Notes: a model not told the origin generated them from the sequence alone. A stretch of DNA of 64,000 nt from G963665215 sp963665215 (GCA_963665215.2 CAXXWW010000017.1:434001-498000); one strand, 5' to 3'; counted from the first letter of the stretch, positions 26,906 through 36,786 are shown. Numbers and translations: made by a program.

Positions 26906-28568
26906 GAGGTATCTTCAAAAAGTGTGTAAACAGTCAGGCGGTGTACCCTCTCTCTGAACAACACGGGCTCGAGGCCCAAGAGAGGAGATAGACCGCCCAT
27001 GAGGAAGGAAAGCACTCAGAGTAGGTCGGAGTCAAGGCCGGAGTGGGAGCAGTTGGAGGATTGGGTGCGAAGCCAGGTCCAGAGGCTGATCCAGGAGTTG
27101 CTGGAGGAGGAGGTGACGGCGTTTCTGGGAAGGGCGAAGTCGGCGCTCAGATCCGACTCGGACTCAGATACCGGCTATCGGAACGGATACGGCAGAGCCC
27201 GGAGGCTTACGCTGAGTTCGGGAACGATACAGCTGAGGCGGCCGCGAGTCCGCGATACCGAGGAGCAGTTCGAGAGCCGGCTGCTGCCGCTGTTCGTCAA
27301 CAGGACCAGGAAGGTTGCTGAGTTGATCCCCGAGCTGTACCTGCACGGTCTATCCGAAGGCGACTTCGATCTGGCTTTGCGGGGGCTGCTGGGAGAGGAC
27401 GCACCGGTATCGGCGAGCACGGTGGCCCGGTTGAAGGATAAGTGGAACGATGAGCTTGCCCAATGGCGCAGCCGGCCCCTCGATGACCTGGAAGTGGTCT
27501 ACATGTGGGTGGATGGAGTCTACGTCAAGGCTGGTCTTGAGAAGGAGAAGGCGGCGGTACTGGTGGTGATGGCGGCCCTGAGCGACGGGAGCAAGGTGGT
27601 GGTGAGCGCTGTTCCCGGATACAGGGAGTCCACAGAGAACTGGTCCGAGGTGCTCAGGGACATCAAGCGCCGGGGCTTGAGCTGCCCGAGGCTGGTGGTT
27701 GGAGACGGACACCTGGGCATCTGGGGAGCTCTGCGCAACGTCTATCCGCAGGCGGCAGAGCAACGCTGCTGGAACCACAAGATCGTAAACGTGCTCGCCA
27801 AGCTTCCAAAGCGACAACAGGACCAGGCCAAGCTCATGCTGCGTACTATCCCCTACGCGCCGACTCGGACAGAGGCTGAGCGGCTCAGGACGGTGTTCAC
27901 CAGGTGGTGCGGCGACCATTCCTACGAGGCGGCCTCAGAGGCCTTGGGGCGGGACTGGGACCGCATGGTCACCTTCTATGACTTCCCAAAGGAGCACTGG
28001 GGGCACCTTCGCAAACCCGGGACCCTTCGCGGCCCTCACTGGGGCCGCAAGCCTTCGCGGTGACTGGAAAATGTTGATGGTCGCCGAAGCAGAGAAAGCT
28101 TCCAAAGCGACAACAGGACCAGGCCAAGCTCATGCTGGTACTATCCCCTACGCGCCGACTCGGACAGAGGCTGAGCGGCTCAGGACGGTGTTCACCAGGT
28201 GGTGCGGCGACCATTCCTACGAGGCGGCCTCAGAGGCCTTGGGGCGGGACTGGGACCGCATGGTCACCTTCTATGACTTCCCAAAGGAGCACTGGGGGCA
28301 CCTTCGCACGACGAACCCGGTAGAATCACCCTTCGCGGCCCTCAGGCTTCGGACCGATGCCGCCAAGCGCTACAAGAGGGTCGATCGGGCGATAGCGGTG
28401 ATCTGGAAAATGTTGATGGTCGCCGAACAGCGCTTCAGGCGTCTGAAGGCCCCTGAGTTGATCGAAGACGTCTATCTCGGTGCACAGTATGCGGATGGAA
28501 TCGCCATTGAATCAACGGCTGAGAAGGTCGCCGCCTGATGTCGTTTACACACCTATTGACGTAACCTC
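26906..28568 (+). mobile_element. IS256-family insertion sequence, copy 3, internally rearranged, no target duplication
   Basis: Both IS256 ends are present but the element is 1663 bp, 295 more than an intact copy. A segment starting AGCTTCCAAAGCGACAACAG at 27801 recurs at 28097. Between the repeats, 28013-28096 is a compressed, patchy version of the normal 3' end. The flanking octamers ACACGGTC (26898-26905) and GATCCTGA (28569-28576) do not match, so this is not a simple insertion; recombination or deletion joined unrelated flanks. Confidence 0.9.
26999..28538 (+). pseudogene. IS256-family transposase, copy 3, broken by internal duplication
   Basis: It is identical in plan to copy 1 through WGHLR at about residue 339, then diverges into a short unrelated tail and stops at 28063. 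A second frame at 27978-28538 carries the duplicated segment and the true C-terminal end. The catalytic Glu region is not in one frame with the first two Asp residues. Confidence 0.9.
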
Positions 28569-28763
28569 GATCCTGAGCCCGACATAGCTAGGGCTGCAGG
28601 TTTCTTGAGATGCACGTTAGCCGGAGCTCAGGCTTTGTGGGAATTGATAAACGCTGGTCGGTTCATGTTCGATGGGACCGTCCGGAAAGAAACGCCATCG
28701 CAGTCGTGGACAACAGTGTTGGCCAACAGTGGGGGTAATACTGCAAGTTGGAGCTTCGAAGAG
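28569..28763 (+). other. 195-bp orphan segment between two IS256 copies
   Basis: The plus strand is fully open in one frame for 65 codons (DPEPDIARAAGFLRCTLAGA and onward, with WELINAGRFMFDGTV). It is therefore probably a scrap of a real gene cut at both ends by IS256 copies 3 and 4. I do not recognise the family, and it does not continue into the amidohydrolase to the right. Confidence 0.4.
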
Positions 28764-30131
28764 GAGGTATCTTCAAAAAGTGTGTAAACAGTCAGGCAGT
28801 GTACCCTCTCTCTGAACAACACGGGCTCGAGGCCCAAGAGAGGAGATAGACCGCCCATGAGGAAGGAAAGCACTCAGAGTAGGTCGGAGTCAAGGCCGGA
28901 GTGGGAGCAGTTGGAGGATTGGGTGCGAAGCCAGGTCCAGAGGCTGATCCAGGAGTTGCTGGAGGAGGAGGTGACGGGGTTTCTGGGAAGGGCGAAGTCG
29001 GCGCTCAGATCCGACTCGGACAACGATACCGGCTATCGGAACGGATACGGCAGAGCCCGGAGGCTTACGCTGAGTTCGGGAACGATACAGCTGAGGCGGC
29101 CGCGAGTCCGCGATACCGAGGAGCAGTTCGAGAGCCGGCTGCTGCCGCTGTTCGTCAACAGGACCAGGAAGGTTGCTGAGTTGATCCCCGAGCTGTACCT
29201 GCACGGTCTATCCGAAGGCGACTTCGATCTGGCTTTGCGGGGGCTGCTGGGAGAGGACGCACCGGTATCGGCGAGCACGGTGGCCCGGTTGAAGGATAAG
29301 TGGAACGATGAGCTTGCCCAATGGCGCAGCCGGCCCCTCGATGACCTGGAAGTGGTCTACATGTGGGTGGATGGAGTCTACGTCAAGGCTGGTCTTGAGA
29401 AGGAGAAGGCGGCGGTACTGGTGGTAATGGCGGCCCTGAGCGACGGGAGCAAGGTGGTGGTGAGCGCTGTTCCCGGATACAGGGAGTCCACAGAGAACTG
29501 GTCCGAGGTGCTCAGGGACATCAAGCGCCGGGGCTTGAGCTGCCCGAGGCTGGTGGTTGGAGACGGACACCTGGGCATCTGGGGAGCTCTGCGCAACGTC
29601 TATCCGCAGGCGGCAGAGCAACGCTGCTGGAACCACAAGATCGTAAACGTGCTCGCCAAGCTTCCAAAGCGACAACAGGACCAGGCCAAGCTCATGCTGC
29701 GTACTATCCCCTACGCGCCGACTCGGACAGAGGCTGAGCGGCTCAGGACGGTGTTCACCAGGTGGTGCGGCGACCATTCCTACGAGGCGGCCTCAGAGGC
29801 CTTGGAGCGGGACTGGGACCGCATGGTCACCTTCTATGACTTCCCAAAGGAGCACTGGGGGCACCTTCGCACGACGAACCCGGTAGAATCACCCTTCGCG
29901 GCCCTCAGGCTTCGGACCGATGCCGCCAAGCGCTACAAGAGGGTCGATCGGGCGATAGCGGTGATCTGGAAAATGTTGATGGTCGCCGAACAGCGCTTCA
30001 GGCGTCTGAAGGCCCCTGAGTTGATCGAAGACGTCTATCTCGGTGCACAGTATGCGGATGGAATCGCCATTGAATCAACGGCTGAGAAGGTCGCCGCCTG
30101 ATGTCGTTTACACACCTATTGACGTAACCTC
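28764..30131 (+). mobile_element. IS256-family insertion sequence, copy 4
   Basis: A 1368-bp full-length copy with both terminal repeats. The flanks TCGAAGAG (28756-28763) and CCGACGAG (30132-30139) match at 6 of 8 positions, which is not convincing as a target duplication. The left flank also does not continue the amidohydrolase found on the right. The present position probably reflects recombination after insertion. Confidence 0.92.
28857..30101 (+). CDS. IS256-family transposase, copy 4 (intact)
   Basis: A 414-aa transposase with all three catalytic motifs in one frame. It shares Gly in EVTGFLGRAK and Asn in SDSDNDTGYR with copy 5, whereas copies 1 to 3 have Ala and Ser. Copies 4 and 5 thus form one sub-lineage. 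It is a likely source of active transposase. Confidence 0.95.
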   Translation: MRKESTQSRSESRPEWEQLEDWVRSQVQRLIQELLEEEVTGFLGRAKSALRSDSDNDTGYRNGYGRARRLTLSSGTIQLRRPRVRDTEEQFESRLLPLFVNRTRKVAELIPELYLHGLSEGDFDLALRGLLGEDAPVSASTVARLKDKWNDELAQWRSRPLDDLEVVYMWVDGVYVKAGLEKEKAAVLVVMAALSDGSKVVVSAVPGYRESTENWSEVLRDIKRRGLSCPRLVVGDGHLGIWGALRNVYPQAAEQRCWNHKIVNVLAKLPKRQQDQAKLMLRTIPYAPTRTEAERLRTVFTRWCGDHSYEAASEALERDWDRMVTFYDFPKEHWGHLRTTNPVESPFAALRLRTDAAKRYKRVDRAIAVIWKMLMVAEQRFRRLKAPELIEDVYLGAQYADGIAIESTAEKVAA

Positions 30132-31249
30132 CCGACGAGGCCGGAGAGCCCACAGGCTGGCTCAAGGAGTTTGTCCTAACCCACCACACGGGTGGCAAGT
30201 CGGTGCCGAGTCCCGATAAATTGAAGGAACGAATGCTGAAGTATCTGAACTACATGTCAAGCAAGGGCATCACGACATTGTGGGATGCTGGCAGCTTCAA
30301 TAAGGAGGACGCGGTGTACCAGGTTGCGCATGACATCGCAATAGAAGGCAATCTGCCGTTGCGTTGGGAGGGGTCGTACCACATATGGACGCCGGATCAG
30401 ATCGAAACTGCGGTGGAATCCCTGCTCCGGCTCAGGGAAACGTATGGCCATGGAAAACTCCAGTTCAACACCATCAAGATTCACTACGACGGGATGCTGG
30501 ATATTCTCACCGCGGCTGTGCTGGAGCCCTACGTTACAGACCCTGACAGCTACGGCGGCGTCTTGTTCACGCCTCAGAGGTTGAGCAGCTTCATGCAAGA
30601 ATTGGACGGCCACGACATTGACCTGCACCTGCACGCGTCGGGTGACCGCGCAACCAGGAATATTCTCGACGCAGTCGAGCAAGCACAGGACGCGCTGGGT
30701 CGGCCTTTGAAAATCGAGGTCACGATAAGTCACCTGTTCCTGGTTGCCGACAGGGATGTCAAACGCTTTGCCGAGTTGAACGTACACGCCAATTTCTCGC
30801 CGCACTGGTTCGGCGGAACATTCTACGGGAAAGCCGGAGAAATCAACGTCGGCCCGGAACGGGCCAGCCGCTCTCAGGTTGCTGGTCACTTTGTGCAGCA
30901 GCAGGCCAATGTCACGCTGTCCAGCGATGTTGTTCATAACCCGCGGCGAGTGAATCCCTTTCTTGGTATGGAAATGAGCGTTACCCGACGGGCAACAGAC
31001 AAGTCCGATGCCATCACCCTACCGCCGGTTGATGCCAGAATTTCATTGGAACAGGCGCTGGCCGGCTATACCATCAACGGCGCTGCGGAGCTCGGGTTGG
31101 GAGGAGAAGTTGGCGTCATAAAGGCCGGCTTGCTGGCGGACTTCATCGTCCTTCCGCAGAATCCGTTTGAAACCGATGTGGAGAAAATCCACGCCATTGA
31201 GCCCAGTGCCACAGTCGTAGCGGGTGAGCTGCGTAGCGGTGGCTTCTAA
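30132..31249 (+). pseudogene. Amidohydrolase family 3 (YtcJ-like), 5' end removed at IS256 copy 4
   Basis: The frame enters directly from the IS boundary with DEAGEPTGWLKEF, a conserved internal motif of YtcJ-like metal-dependent hydrolases. It continues through HLHASGDRATRNILDAVE, VTISHLFLV, VHANFSPHWFGGTFYG, LSSDVVHNP and LGGEVGVIKAGLLADFIVL. The N-terminal third, which holds the first metal-binding HxH, is absent. An ATG at 30203 would give a 348-aa product, but without the metal site it is unlikely to be catalytic. The last seven codons (ELRSGGF) are the expected family end. Confidence 0.85.
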
Positions 31250-31439
31250 TACGGGCTTGGCTTAGTGTAGAGAGAGGTCGTTGACACGCGAGATGGGAGA
31301 GACGCCTCCTATCGTGGTGTGGCAATGGCATTGATTATATGGGTCATGGCCTGCGAGCCGCCCTCGGGCACGAAATTCGCCGGGCGTCAGCCTGGACCGT
31401 CCGCAACACCACTGAAGGGGCAGGCAGTCGGGGGGGGGC

Positions 31440-31698
31440 GACGGGGGCCGCGCCGTCCCGCTCACCAACATCGAGTACCGGCTGCTCTCCGAGCTTTCGG
31501 TCAACGCCGGGCGGGCGCTGACTCACGAGCAACTGCTCCAGCGGGTGTGGGGGCCGGAACACTCCGGGCAGCCGGGGGCGGTGCGCACCTTCGTCAAGAA
31601 CCTTCGCCGCAAGCTGGGAGACGACGCCGACAACCCAAAGTACATTCACACCGAGCTCAGAGTCGGCTACCGGATGCCGAAGGGAGAGGGGACGGAGG
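31440..31698 (+). pseudogene. OmpR/PhoB-type winged-helix output domain fragment
   Basis: The frame encodes a nearly complete Trans_reg_C domain: VPLTNIEYRLLSELSVNAGR, LTHEQLLQRVWG, VRTFVKNLRRKLGDD, and the wing ending IHTELRVGYRMPKGEG. The receiver domain is absent; a run of nine G residues (31430-31438) marks the left edge. The domain's own stop codon is missing, and the frame runs straight into the signal peptide of the next gene. This is the remnant of a two-component response regulator joined to a neighbour by deletion. Confidence 0.75.
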
Positions 31699-31706
31699 GG
31701 CATCTG

Positions 31707-32462
31707 ATGCAAAGATGCGTTCGTGAGTTAGTTTGGGTACGGCGACGAGTGTTGTCATCTATCTTGATAGTGGCAGTAGCGTTTGCCGCTCTCACTGTCT
31801 CTTGGAATCCAGTCGCACATGCTGAAGGGCCACCTGGAGACTGCTGGAGTGAGGCTCTCTCGACAGACCCGCTCCACTGCTACGTATTGGAGGAAGCTCA
31901 GAGGGATGGGGTCATAGAGGTCGAGGGAATTTATGAAGCGGAAGACGTACTCTACATCTTCTTCAATGATCTTCGAGACTCCGGTACGCGGGACGGGCTT
32001 GACAACATCCTGAAAGACAATGCCCGCGAGTTCGTGAAGCTGTCTCCTGATCAAGTCGCCTATGATGACTTCAGTCAGCACAGGTGCAGTCGAACAGACC
32101 CTGCGGAGACGTACCGAGACTGCATGTTGGGCTATACGTTCGATCACGCCTCGTTCTATCCATGGTCTAGCGGCTATGACAATATCTACCTAGCGCCGGG
32201 TGGTGTTACGGCGCGTCAATCCAGACCTGGCTGGGCCTCGTGGCGCCAAGTGTGGCCTACGACGGCAGCAGGCTCTAGCGGTGCGTCTGGGAGTTTTGAT
32301 GTATCTGGTGTCGATGTGATCACCTTTCCGGATGTTGAGTGCGCGGGTCCGCATAACACGAACTCATGCGATATGTGGTCCAGACACCCGGAGCTTGCAA
32401 TTGCCGGATGGCACGGATATTCGAAGGCGTACGTCCAGATAAAAGAAGTGGCTCCGGAAATC
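31707..32462 (+). pseudogene. Secreted, membrane-anchored protein, 5' part, interrupted by IS3
   Basis: ATG 31707 starts a signal peptide (RRRVLSSILIVAVAFAALTV, then a NPVAHAEG cleavage region). The extracellular part is unrecognised and Cys-containing (DCWSEALSTDPLHCYVLEEA). The frame stops at TGA 32463 exactly where the IS3-type element begins. The open frame resumes at 33712 on the far side and ends in a transmembrane anchor, so the two pieces look like one protein of about 490 residues. The upstream winged-helix fragment is in the same frame but belongs to another gene. Confidence 0.7.
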
Positions 32463-32533
32463 TGAACAGGGGGATAAGTGGAATCGCTGCCTGATTGAGG
32501 GCATGATAGTGCTCTCGGAGACAGGAGCGAGAG

Positions 32534-32839
32534 ATGAGCAGACGACCCCGCCGTAACCACTCGGCAGAGTTCAAGGCGAAGGTGGCTCTTGCCGCAGTGC
32601 GCGGCGACCGGACACTTTCGGAGCTGGCAAGCCAGTTCGATGTGCACCCGAACCAGATCACGCAATGGAAGACCCAGTTGCTGGATCGGGCGGCGCGGTT
32701 ATTTGGGGCCGGGACAGGGCAGGCTGAAAAGCCGGTAGATATGAAGGTCCTTCACGCTAAGATCGGTGAGCTTGCGTTGGAGAACGATTTTTTAGAGGCC
32801 GCGCTCACGAAGGCGGGATTGCCGGGCGCAAGGCGATGA
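32534..32839 (+). CDS. IS3-family transposase OrfA
   Basis: A 101-aa HTH protein: RRNHSAEFKAKVALAAVRGD, then the helix-turn-helix TLSELASQFDVHPNQITQWK, then a leucine-zipper-like stretch near the end. It binds the IS ends. Its TGA overlaps the start of orfB (ATGA). In the family a -1 frameshift here makes the OrfAB fusion, and orfB is indeed in the -1 frame. Confidence 0.93.
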   Translation: MSRRPRRNHSAEFKAKVALAAVRGDRTLSELASQFDVHPNQITQWKTQLLDRAARLFGAGTGQAEKPVDMKVLHAKIGELALENDFLEAALTKAGLPGARR

Positions 32840-33663
32840 TCGACCGCGATCACAAGCTGCCTCTCGCCCGCCAGGCAAAGGCAGTGGGCATCAGCCGCGG
32901 GAGCATCTACTACCGGCCACGGCCGGTGGGCGAAGCCGGTCTCGGACTGATGCGCCGCATCGATGAGCTGCACCTTGAGTATCCGTTTGCAGGCAGTAGG
33001 ATGATGCGAGGCCTGCTCCGCCAGGAGGGACTCTCCTCCGGGCGTAGACACATCGCCACACTGATGCGGCGGATGGGCATCGAGGCGCTGTACCGCAAGC
33101 CCAACACCAGCCGGCGACGGCCCGGCCATACGGTGTATCCGTACCTGCTGCGCGGGCTTGAGGTGAGCAGGCCCAACCAGGTGTGGGCAATGGATATCAC
33201 GTACATTCCGATGGCCAGGGGGTTCGTGTACCTAGCCGCAGTGATGGACTGGCATAGCCGCAAGGTGCTGGCCTGGCGGGTATCGGTCACAATGGACACA
33301 GACTTCTGCGTGGAGGCGCTCGAAGAATCCCTGGGACGCCACGGCGCGCCGGAGATATTCAACACAGATCAGGGAAGCCAGTTCACAAGTGATGCCTTCA
33401 CCGGCCTGCTGAAAGCCAGTGAGATCCAGATCAGTATGGACGGGAAGGGAAGCTGGAAGGATAATGTGTTCGTCGAACGGCTGTGGAAGAGCGTCAAGTA
33501 CGAGGAGGTGTACCTGAGGGCCTACGAATCGGTCCCGGAAGCCAGAACTGGACTCGGGCGGTACTTCGAGTTTTACAATGCCGGACGGCCCCATTCGAGC
33601 CTTGGGGGAATGACGCCGTACCAGTTCTTTGACAGAGCGCCTGCCGAGTCCGCGGCGGCCTAA
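32836..33663 (+). CDS. IS3-family transposase OrfB
   Basis: A 275-aa integrase-like transposase with an N-terminal HTH_21 region (GISRGSIYYRP; MRRMGIEALYRKPNTSRR). The DDE core has Asp in WAMDITYIPM (about 118), Asp in FNTDQGSQFTS (about 176) and Glu in VERLWKSVKYEEVYL (about 213). It ends with the family signature FYNAGRPHSSLGGMTPYQF. It appears intact. Confidence 0.95.
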   Translation: MIDRDHKLPLARQAKAVGISRGSIYYRPRPVGEAGLGLMRRIDELHLEYPFAGSRMMRGLLRQEGLSSGRRHIATLMRRMGIEALYRKPNTSRRRPGHTVYPYLLRGLEVSRPNQVWAMDITYIPMARGFVYLAAVMDWHSRKVLAWRVSVTMDTDFCVEALEESLGRHGAPEIFNTDQGSQFTSDAFTGLLKASEIQISMDGKGSWKDNVFVERLWKSVKYEEVYLRAYESVPEARTGLGRYFEFYNAGRPHSSLGGMTPYQFFDRAPAESAAA

Positions 33664-33711
33664 CGCACGGCAGCGCGATTCCACTTATCAAACCGGGCAG
33701 CGCTGTTCAGA

Positions 33712-34425
33712 CAAACGAGACCACCTCAAAAGGCTCCAACAGCCGAAGAGGGTAATATCGAAACTGCGAAGAGATCACTACTTGGAAGATACAAACACAA
33801 TAGTGGTGACTGGTTGGAAATCATAGCAGTGAAGTACGACTACCAGGAGTTATGGCGGTGGCAACTCATCCTGAACCGTTTCGCCCTCTCGCCCGGCAAC
33901 ACCATTGGCATCACAGGTGCGGTTGTTGGCGAAAATGTAGATTTGTACGAGAGCGCAGTCTTCTTGAACGATCTAACGGAAGCGGCGGCTGATAGCTACT
34001 CTGACTACCGTGAGACGATCCATGTCTGGGCTCTTGACGCGCAACCTGTAGCGAATGCACTGCCTACGCTGCTGCCGCTGCTAGGGATTCCCGTTGATGC
34101 AGTTGGGGTGGTTGGACAATTCAGTAGTGTGCCCGAGCCACTTATCGATCCGCAGCGAAGCACAGCAGACTTTTCCGAGCCAGGGCGGACTGGCATAGCA
34201 GCCGATGGCTCCAGCCCATCCCAGCAGCTACTATCGTCCGGAGTTGATAGCAGTGGCGTTCTGTCCTCCGATGCCCCTACTGACCAGACAGCCGTTGCTG
34301 GAACCGGCCAGAGAGCGAACAGTATAGTCGTCATGTCGGCCTCTCTAGTCGTGGGCCTCGCGGTCTTGGGGGGCGCTGGCTTCATCATGATACGAAGGCG
34401 GCGGGCGATGAGTCCGGGGGTTTGA
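33712..34425 (+). pseudogene. Secreted, membrane-anchored protein, 3' part, after IS3
   Basis: The frame is open immediately after the IS (QTRPPQKAPTAEEGNIETAK). It continues through SGDWLEIIAVKYDYQELWRW and GNTIGITGAVVGENVDLYES, then a Pro/Ser/Thr-rich stalk and a C-terminal anchor (VVMSASLVVGLAVLGGAGFI followed by RRRRA). An internal TTG at 33814 could start a 203-aa piece without a signal peptide. It is the likely C-terminus of the gene at 31707: a single-pass wall- or membrane-anchored surface protein of unknown function. Confidence 0.65.
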
Positions 34426-34436
34426 GGGGTCGGTCA

Positions 34437-34541
34437 TCAGGTGAGGATGATAACCTGATCATACACGGGGACAACCTTGACGCGCCGAAGGCCCTGTTGC
34501 CATGGTACGCGCACCCCGTCAAGGGCATCTACATCGACCCA
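34437..34541 (+). pseudogene. Fragment of a type III (Mod-like) adenine DNA methyltransferase
   Basis: About 35 codons read GEDDNLIIHGDNLDAPKALL and then VKGIYIDPLEP. This is the N-terminal SAM-binding region of beta-class N6-adenine methyltransferases, where D-N-L-I-I-H-G-D-N-L and the catalytic D-P-P-Y are diagnostic. Here the motif is cut at DP, and the DNA switches to an unrelated minus-strand gene. It is a remnant only. Confidence 0.65.
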
Positions 34542-34747
34542 CTAGAGCCGGTGACCGACCCGGCGTCCTCGGTGGGGGCGTCCCAGGTAAGGAGTACGCC
34601 GCCGTCAACTGGCCGGGCGGTGACGTTGCTCGGTACGGTGGGTTCGCTCTGGGCGTTGACCGCCCAGGGTATGACCAGCAGGGCGGCGATGAGGGCGGCC
34701 CTCGTGAGGGCCAGGGAAAGAAGAATGCGGCGTCTGAGTAGAGTCAT
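34542..34747 (-). pseudogene. 5' fragment of a secreted fibronectin type III protein
   Basis: On the minus strand ATG 34747 starts a signal peptide (SLALTRAALIAALLVIPWAV, then NAQSEPT). The first strands of an FN3 domain follow (VPSNVTARPVDGGVLLTWDA, then PTEDAGSVTG). The FN3 sequence stops where it meets the methyltransferase fragment, and a stop codon follows at 34529. Only about 65 residues of a presumably much longer surface protein remain. Confidence 0.6.
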
Positions 34748-35106
34748 GACCCAGCCCCCGGCCTATCCAAAGCAAAAATCGGGGGGGGCGTTAGCGCTAG
34801 GGCCGACGTGAAGGACAGCCCCCTGCGCCGACCGCAACCGTCCCTCTCGACAGACCTGGGCGGCGTCTGCTGACCGGGAGGGGCTTGGCCAATGCTCTGG
34901 CGAAACAGCCACGTCCGGTCTTGTCTTTGCAGGGGCACAGCGTCGAAAATAGGGGGTGTCTTCGCCGTCCGCTGTTGGAGAGACGGGACCGCCCTTGACA
35001 GAGTGGACGAGCCTCCGGCCCACCGGGTTGGAGGCTCGTAGGGGGCTAACCGGGGTCGGCTGGCCCTTTCCCTATACCTGGACCTCCCAGCGAAAAGTTC
35101 GCAATT
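34748..35106. other. Intergenic stretch with one strong hairpin
   Basis: No gene was recognised. CGAGCCTCC (35008-35016) pairs with GGAGGCTCG (35030-35038) around a 13-nt loop. There is no T-run, so a terminator function is doubtful. A run of seven Gs lies near 34783. The upstream signals of the minus-strand FN3 fragment should also lie here. Confidence 0.45.
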
Positions 35107-36786
35107 GAGCCTGTCCCAGAAGTGGGCATTGCGGATAGGGGGATCGGATAGAGGTCGGAGGGTTCGTTGAAAGGCCCTGGCCTGAGCGGGTAGGACAGGC
35201 GACGGAGCGATGGGTCAGCTGCTGTCATCACTGCAGGTCAGGAGACGGGACGAGGCTCCGGGCCATTAAATAGACCGATGAAGGGGCTGGAGCGCCACAC
35301 CCGACAGAGAGTACGCAGGTTGAAGGCGGTGGCCAACATGGTCCACTCGGCCGCCACGTTGACGAGGCCGCGCAGCAGGAACCTCCGTGCCCCCTGTTGC
35401 TCCTTGATGATTCCGAAGACAGGCTCGACCAGCTGCTTTCTCAGCCTGTAAGCTTCTTGAGCTACTGAGGTGGACATCCAGGAGCGATGGCGACGTAGCA
35501 CGTCATCGTGCGGCCCTATGGCCAGGCTTCGCCCAATCTCTTTGGCTCTGGTACAGGCTCTGAAGGCCGGGCATGCTTGACAGACAGCACCTGCAGCCCG
35601 GTACAGTCGCAACGGGACTCCGTTCGCATGCTGTATGCGAACGAACGCAAGCGTCCGTCCCTGGGGACACCTGAAGCTGTCGCTGTGTTCGTCATAGGTG
35701 AATCTGTCCTTGTGATATGGGTCTTCGAGGAACCGTTGTCGTGCCTCTGACACCACCACCTTCTGACCTCGACGGTCGCACTCCGCTAGGTGACTGGCGG
35801 CGAAGTATCCGGCGTCGGCCAATGTCATCTGCGACTTCGTCCCCGTAGTCTCCTCAGCCTGCTCCATCATCGGCACCAGCAGGGCATTGTCATTGGCCGC
35901 ATCAACCACGTCCACGGCTGTGACCAGCATGCTTGTCGCTCCCCCATCGGTCTCCATGGGTGAGACCATAGCCTGGGCGTTGTAGCCAGCCACAATGCCC
36001 TGCCTGCCCTTCATCAGCCGGGCCTCCGGGTCGGTCAGGTTGATACGCCTGTGGCGCTTTTGACTCGCAAGATCGGCCATCGCATGCTTCACCTGCTCTC
36101 TCAAGACCTCCTTGTCCGCCAACTTCTGAGGCAGACGGGCAACGGCAGCGTCTTCTCCCGCCTCGTTCTGTGCCTCAAGGTCGGTTATCGCCCGCTCCAA
36201 CCGATCCAATAGCCCTCTCAGCCCCTCGGCATCGTAGCTCCTGTTCACTGACGCGTTGGCGACCACCTTCGTACCATCCACCGCCTGAACCGCCAGATCC
36301 ACCAACTTCATGGCCACCGCCGTACGCACGGTACGCTCGAACAGCTTCCGCATGGCCTGCCGATGCCCTTTGTAGAACCTCCACAGGGTATTGTGGTCGG
36401 GATGCTGCCACCCGGTCAGCCACAGGTACGGTATCTGGTCCCGGCAGGCCGCCTCCAGCTTCCGGCACGAGCGCACCCCGGTCATGAAGCCGTACAGCCA
36501 CACGCTCAACAGCGCACGTGGATGGTAGGCTGGCGCTCCCAGCACCTCCCCGTCTATCTTTACCCCAAGCTCCCCCCAGTCCTCCCGGTCCAAAGCGTCA
36601 ACGAACTCGGCCACGAACCGCGCCGGATGGTCCAGCGGCAACAACTCGTCAAGCGTCGGCGGCAACATCCACATCTGCTCTCGGCCCATCGGTCGAAGCG
36701 GCATCTCAATATCTCCCACCTTGATGTCGCTTCAAACGTACACCTGACCCATACTCAACGCCAACCCAGACTTGTGAGACAGGCTC
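35107..36786 (-). mobile_element. IS1182-family insertion sequence
   Basis: Terminal inverted repeats start GAGCCTGTC: left GAGCCTGTCCCAGAAGTGGG from 35107, right (inward) GAGCCTGTCTCACAAGTCTG from 36786. This gives an element of 1680 bp. No matching target duplication was seen (AATT on the left, AGTA on the right), so the exact outer edge or later history is uncertain. Confidence 0.85.
35238..36719 (-). CDS. IS1182-family transposase
   Basis: A 493-aa DDE transposase. The N-terminal DUF772 region is seen in FVDALDREDWGELG and YHPRALLSVWLYGFMTGVRS. The first catalytic Asp is in VQAVDGTKVVANAS, the second in MTLADAGYFAASHL, and the Glu in LVEPVFGIIKEQQGARRFLL near the C-terminus. A Cys cluster (CQACPAFRACTRA) is typical of the IS1182 group. 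The frame is intact. Confidence 0.95.
   Translation of the reverse strand: MGDIEMPLRPMGREQMWMLPPTLDELLPLDHPARFVAEFVDALDREDWGELGVKIDGEVLGAPAYHPRALLSVWLYGFMTGVRSCRKLEAACRDQIPYLWLTGWQHPDHNTLWRFYKGHRQAMRKLFERTVRTAVAMKLVDLAVQAVDGTKVVANASVNRSYDAEGLRGLLDRLERAITDLEAQNEAGEDAAVARLPQKLADKEVLREQVKHAMADLASQKRHRRINLTDPEARLMKGRQGIVAGYNAQAMVSPMETDGGATSMLVTAVDVVDAANDNALLVPMMEQAEETTGTKSQMTLADAGYFAASHLAECDRRGQKVVVSEARQRFLEDPYHKDRFTYDEHSDSFRCPQGRTLAFVRIQHANGVPLRLYRAAGAVCQACPAFRACTRAKEIGRSLAIGPHDDVLRRHRSWMSTSVAQEAYRLRKQLVEPVFGIIKEQQGARRFLLRGLVNVAAEWTMLATAFNLRTLCRVWRSSPFIGLFNGPEPRPVS

Larger units (their letters stand above)
32463..33711 (+). mobile_element. IS3-family insertion sequence
   Basis: The ends share an inverted TGAACAG (with the next base TC also matching, 9 bp in all) and, slightly inside, an inverted GATAAGTGGAATCGC (from 32474 and to about 33690). 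The outer spacers have unequal length, so the exact boundary is uncertain by a few bases. No clear 3-bp target duplication was seen. It carries overlapping orfA and orfB and splits the secreted-protein gene. Confidence 0.85.

Noticed and set aside
26906..30131. IS256 copies 3 and 4 as a composite transposon.
   Set aside because: Only 195 bp of a gene scrap lies between them and the outer flanks show no shared duplication.
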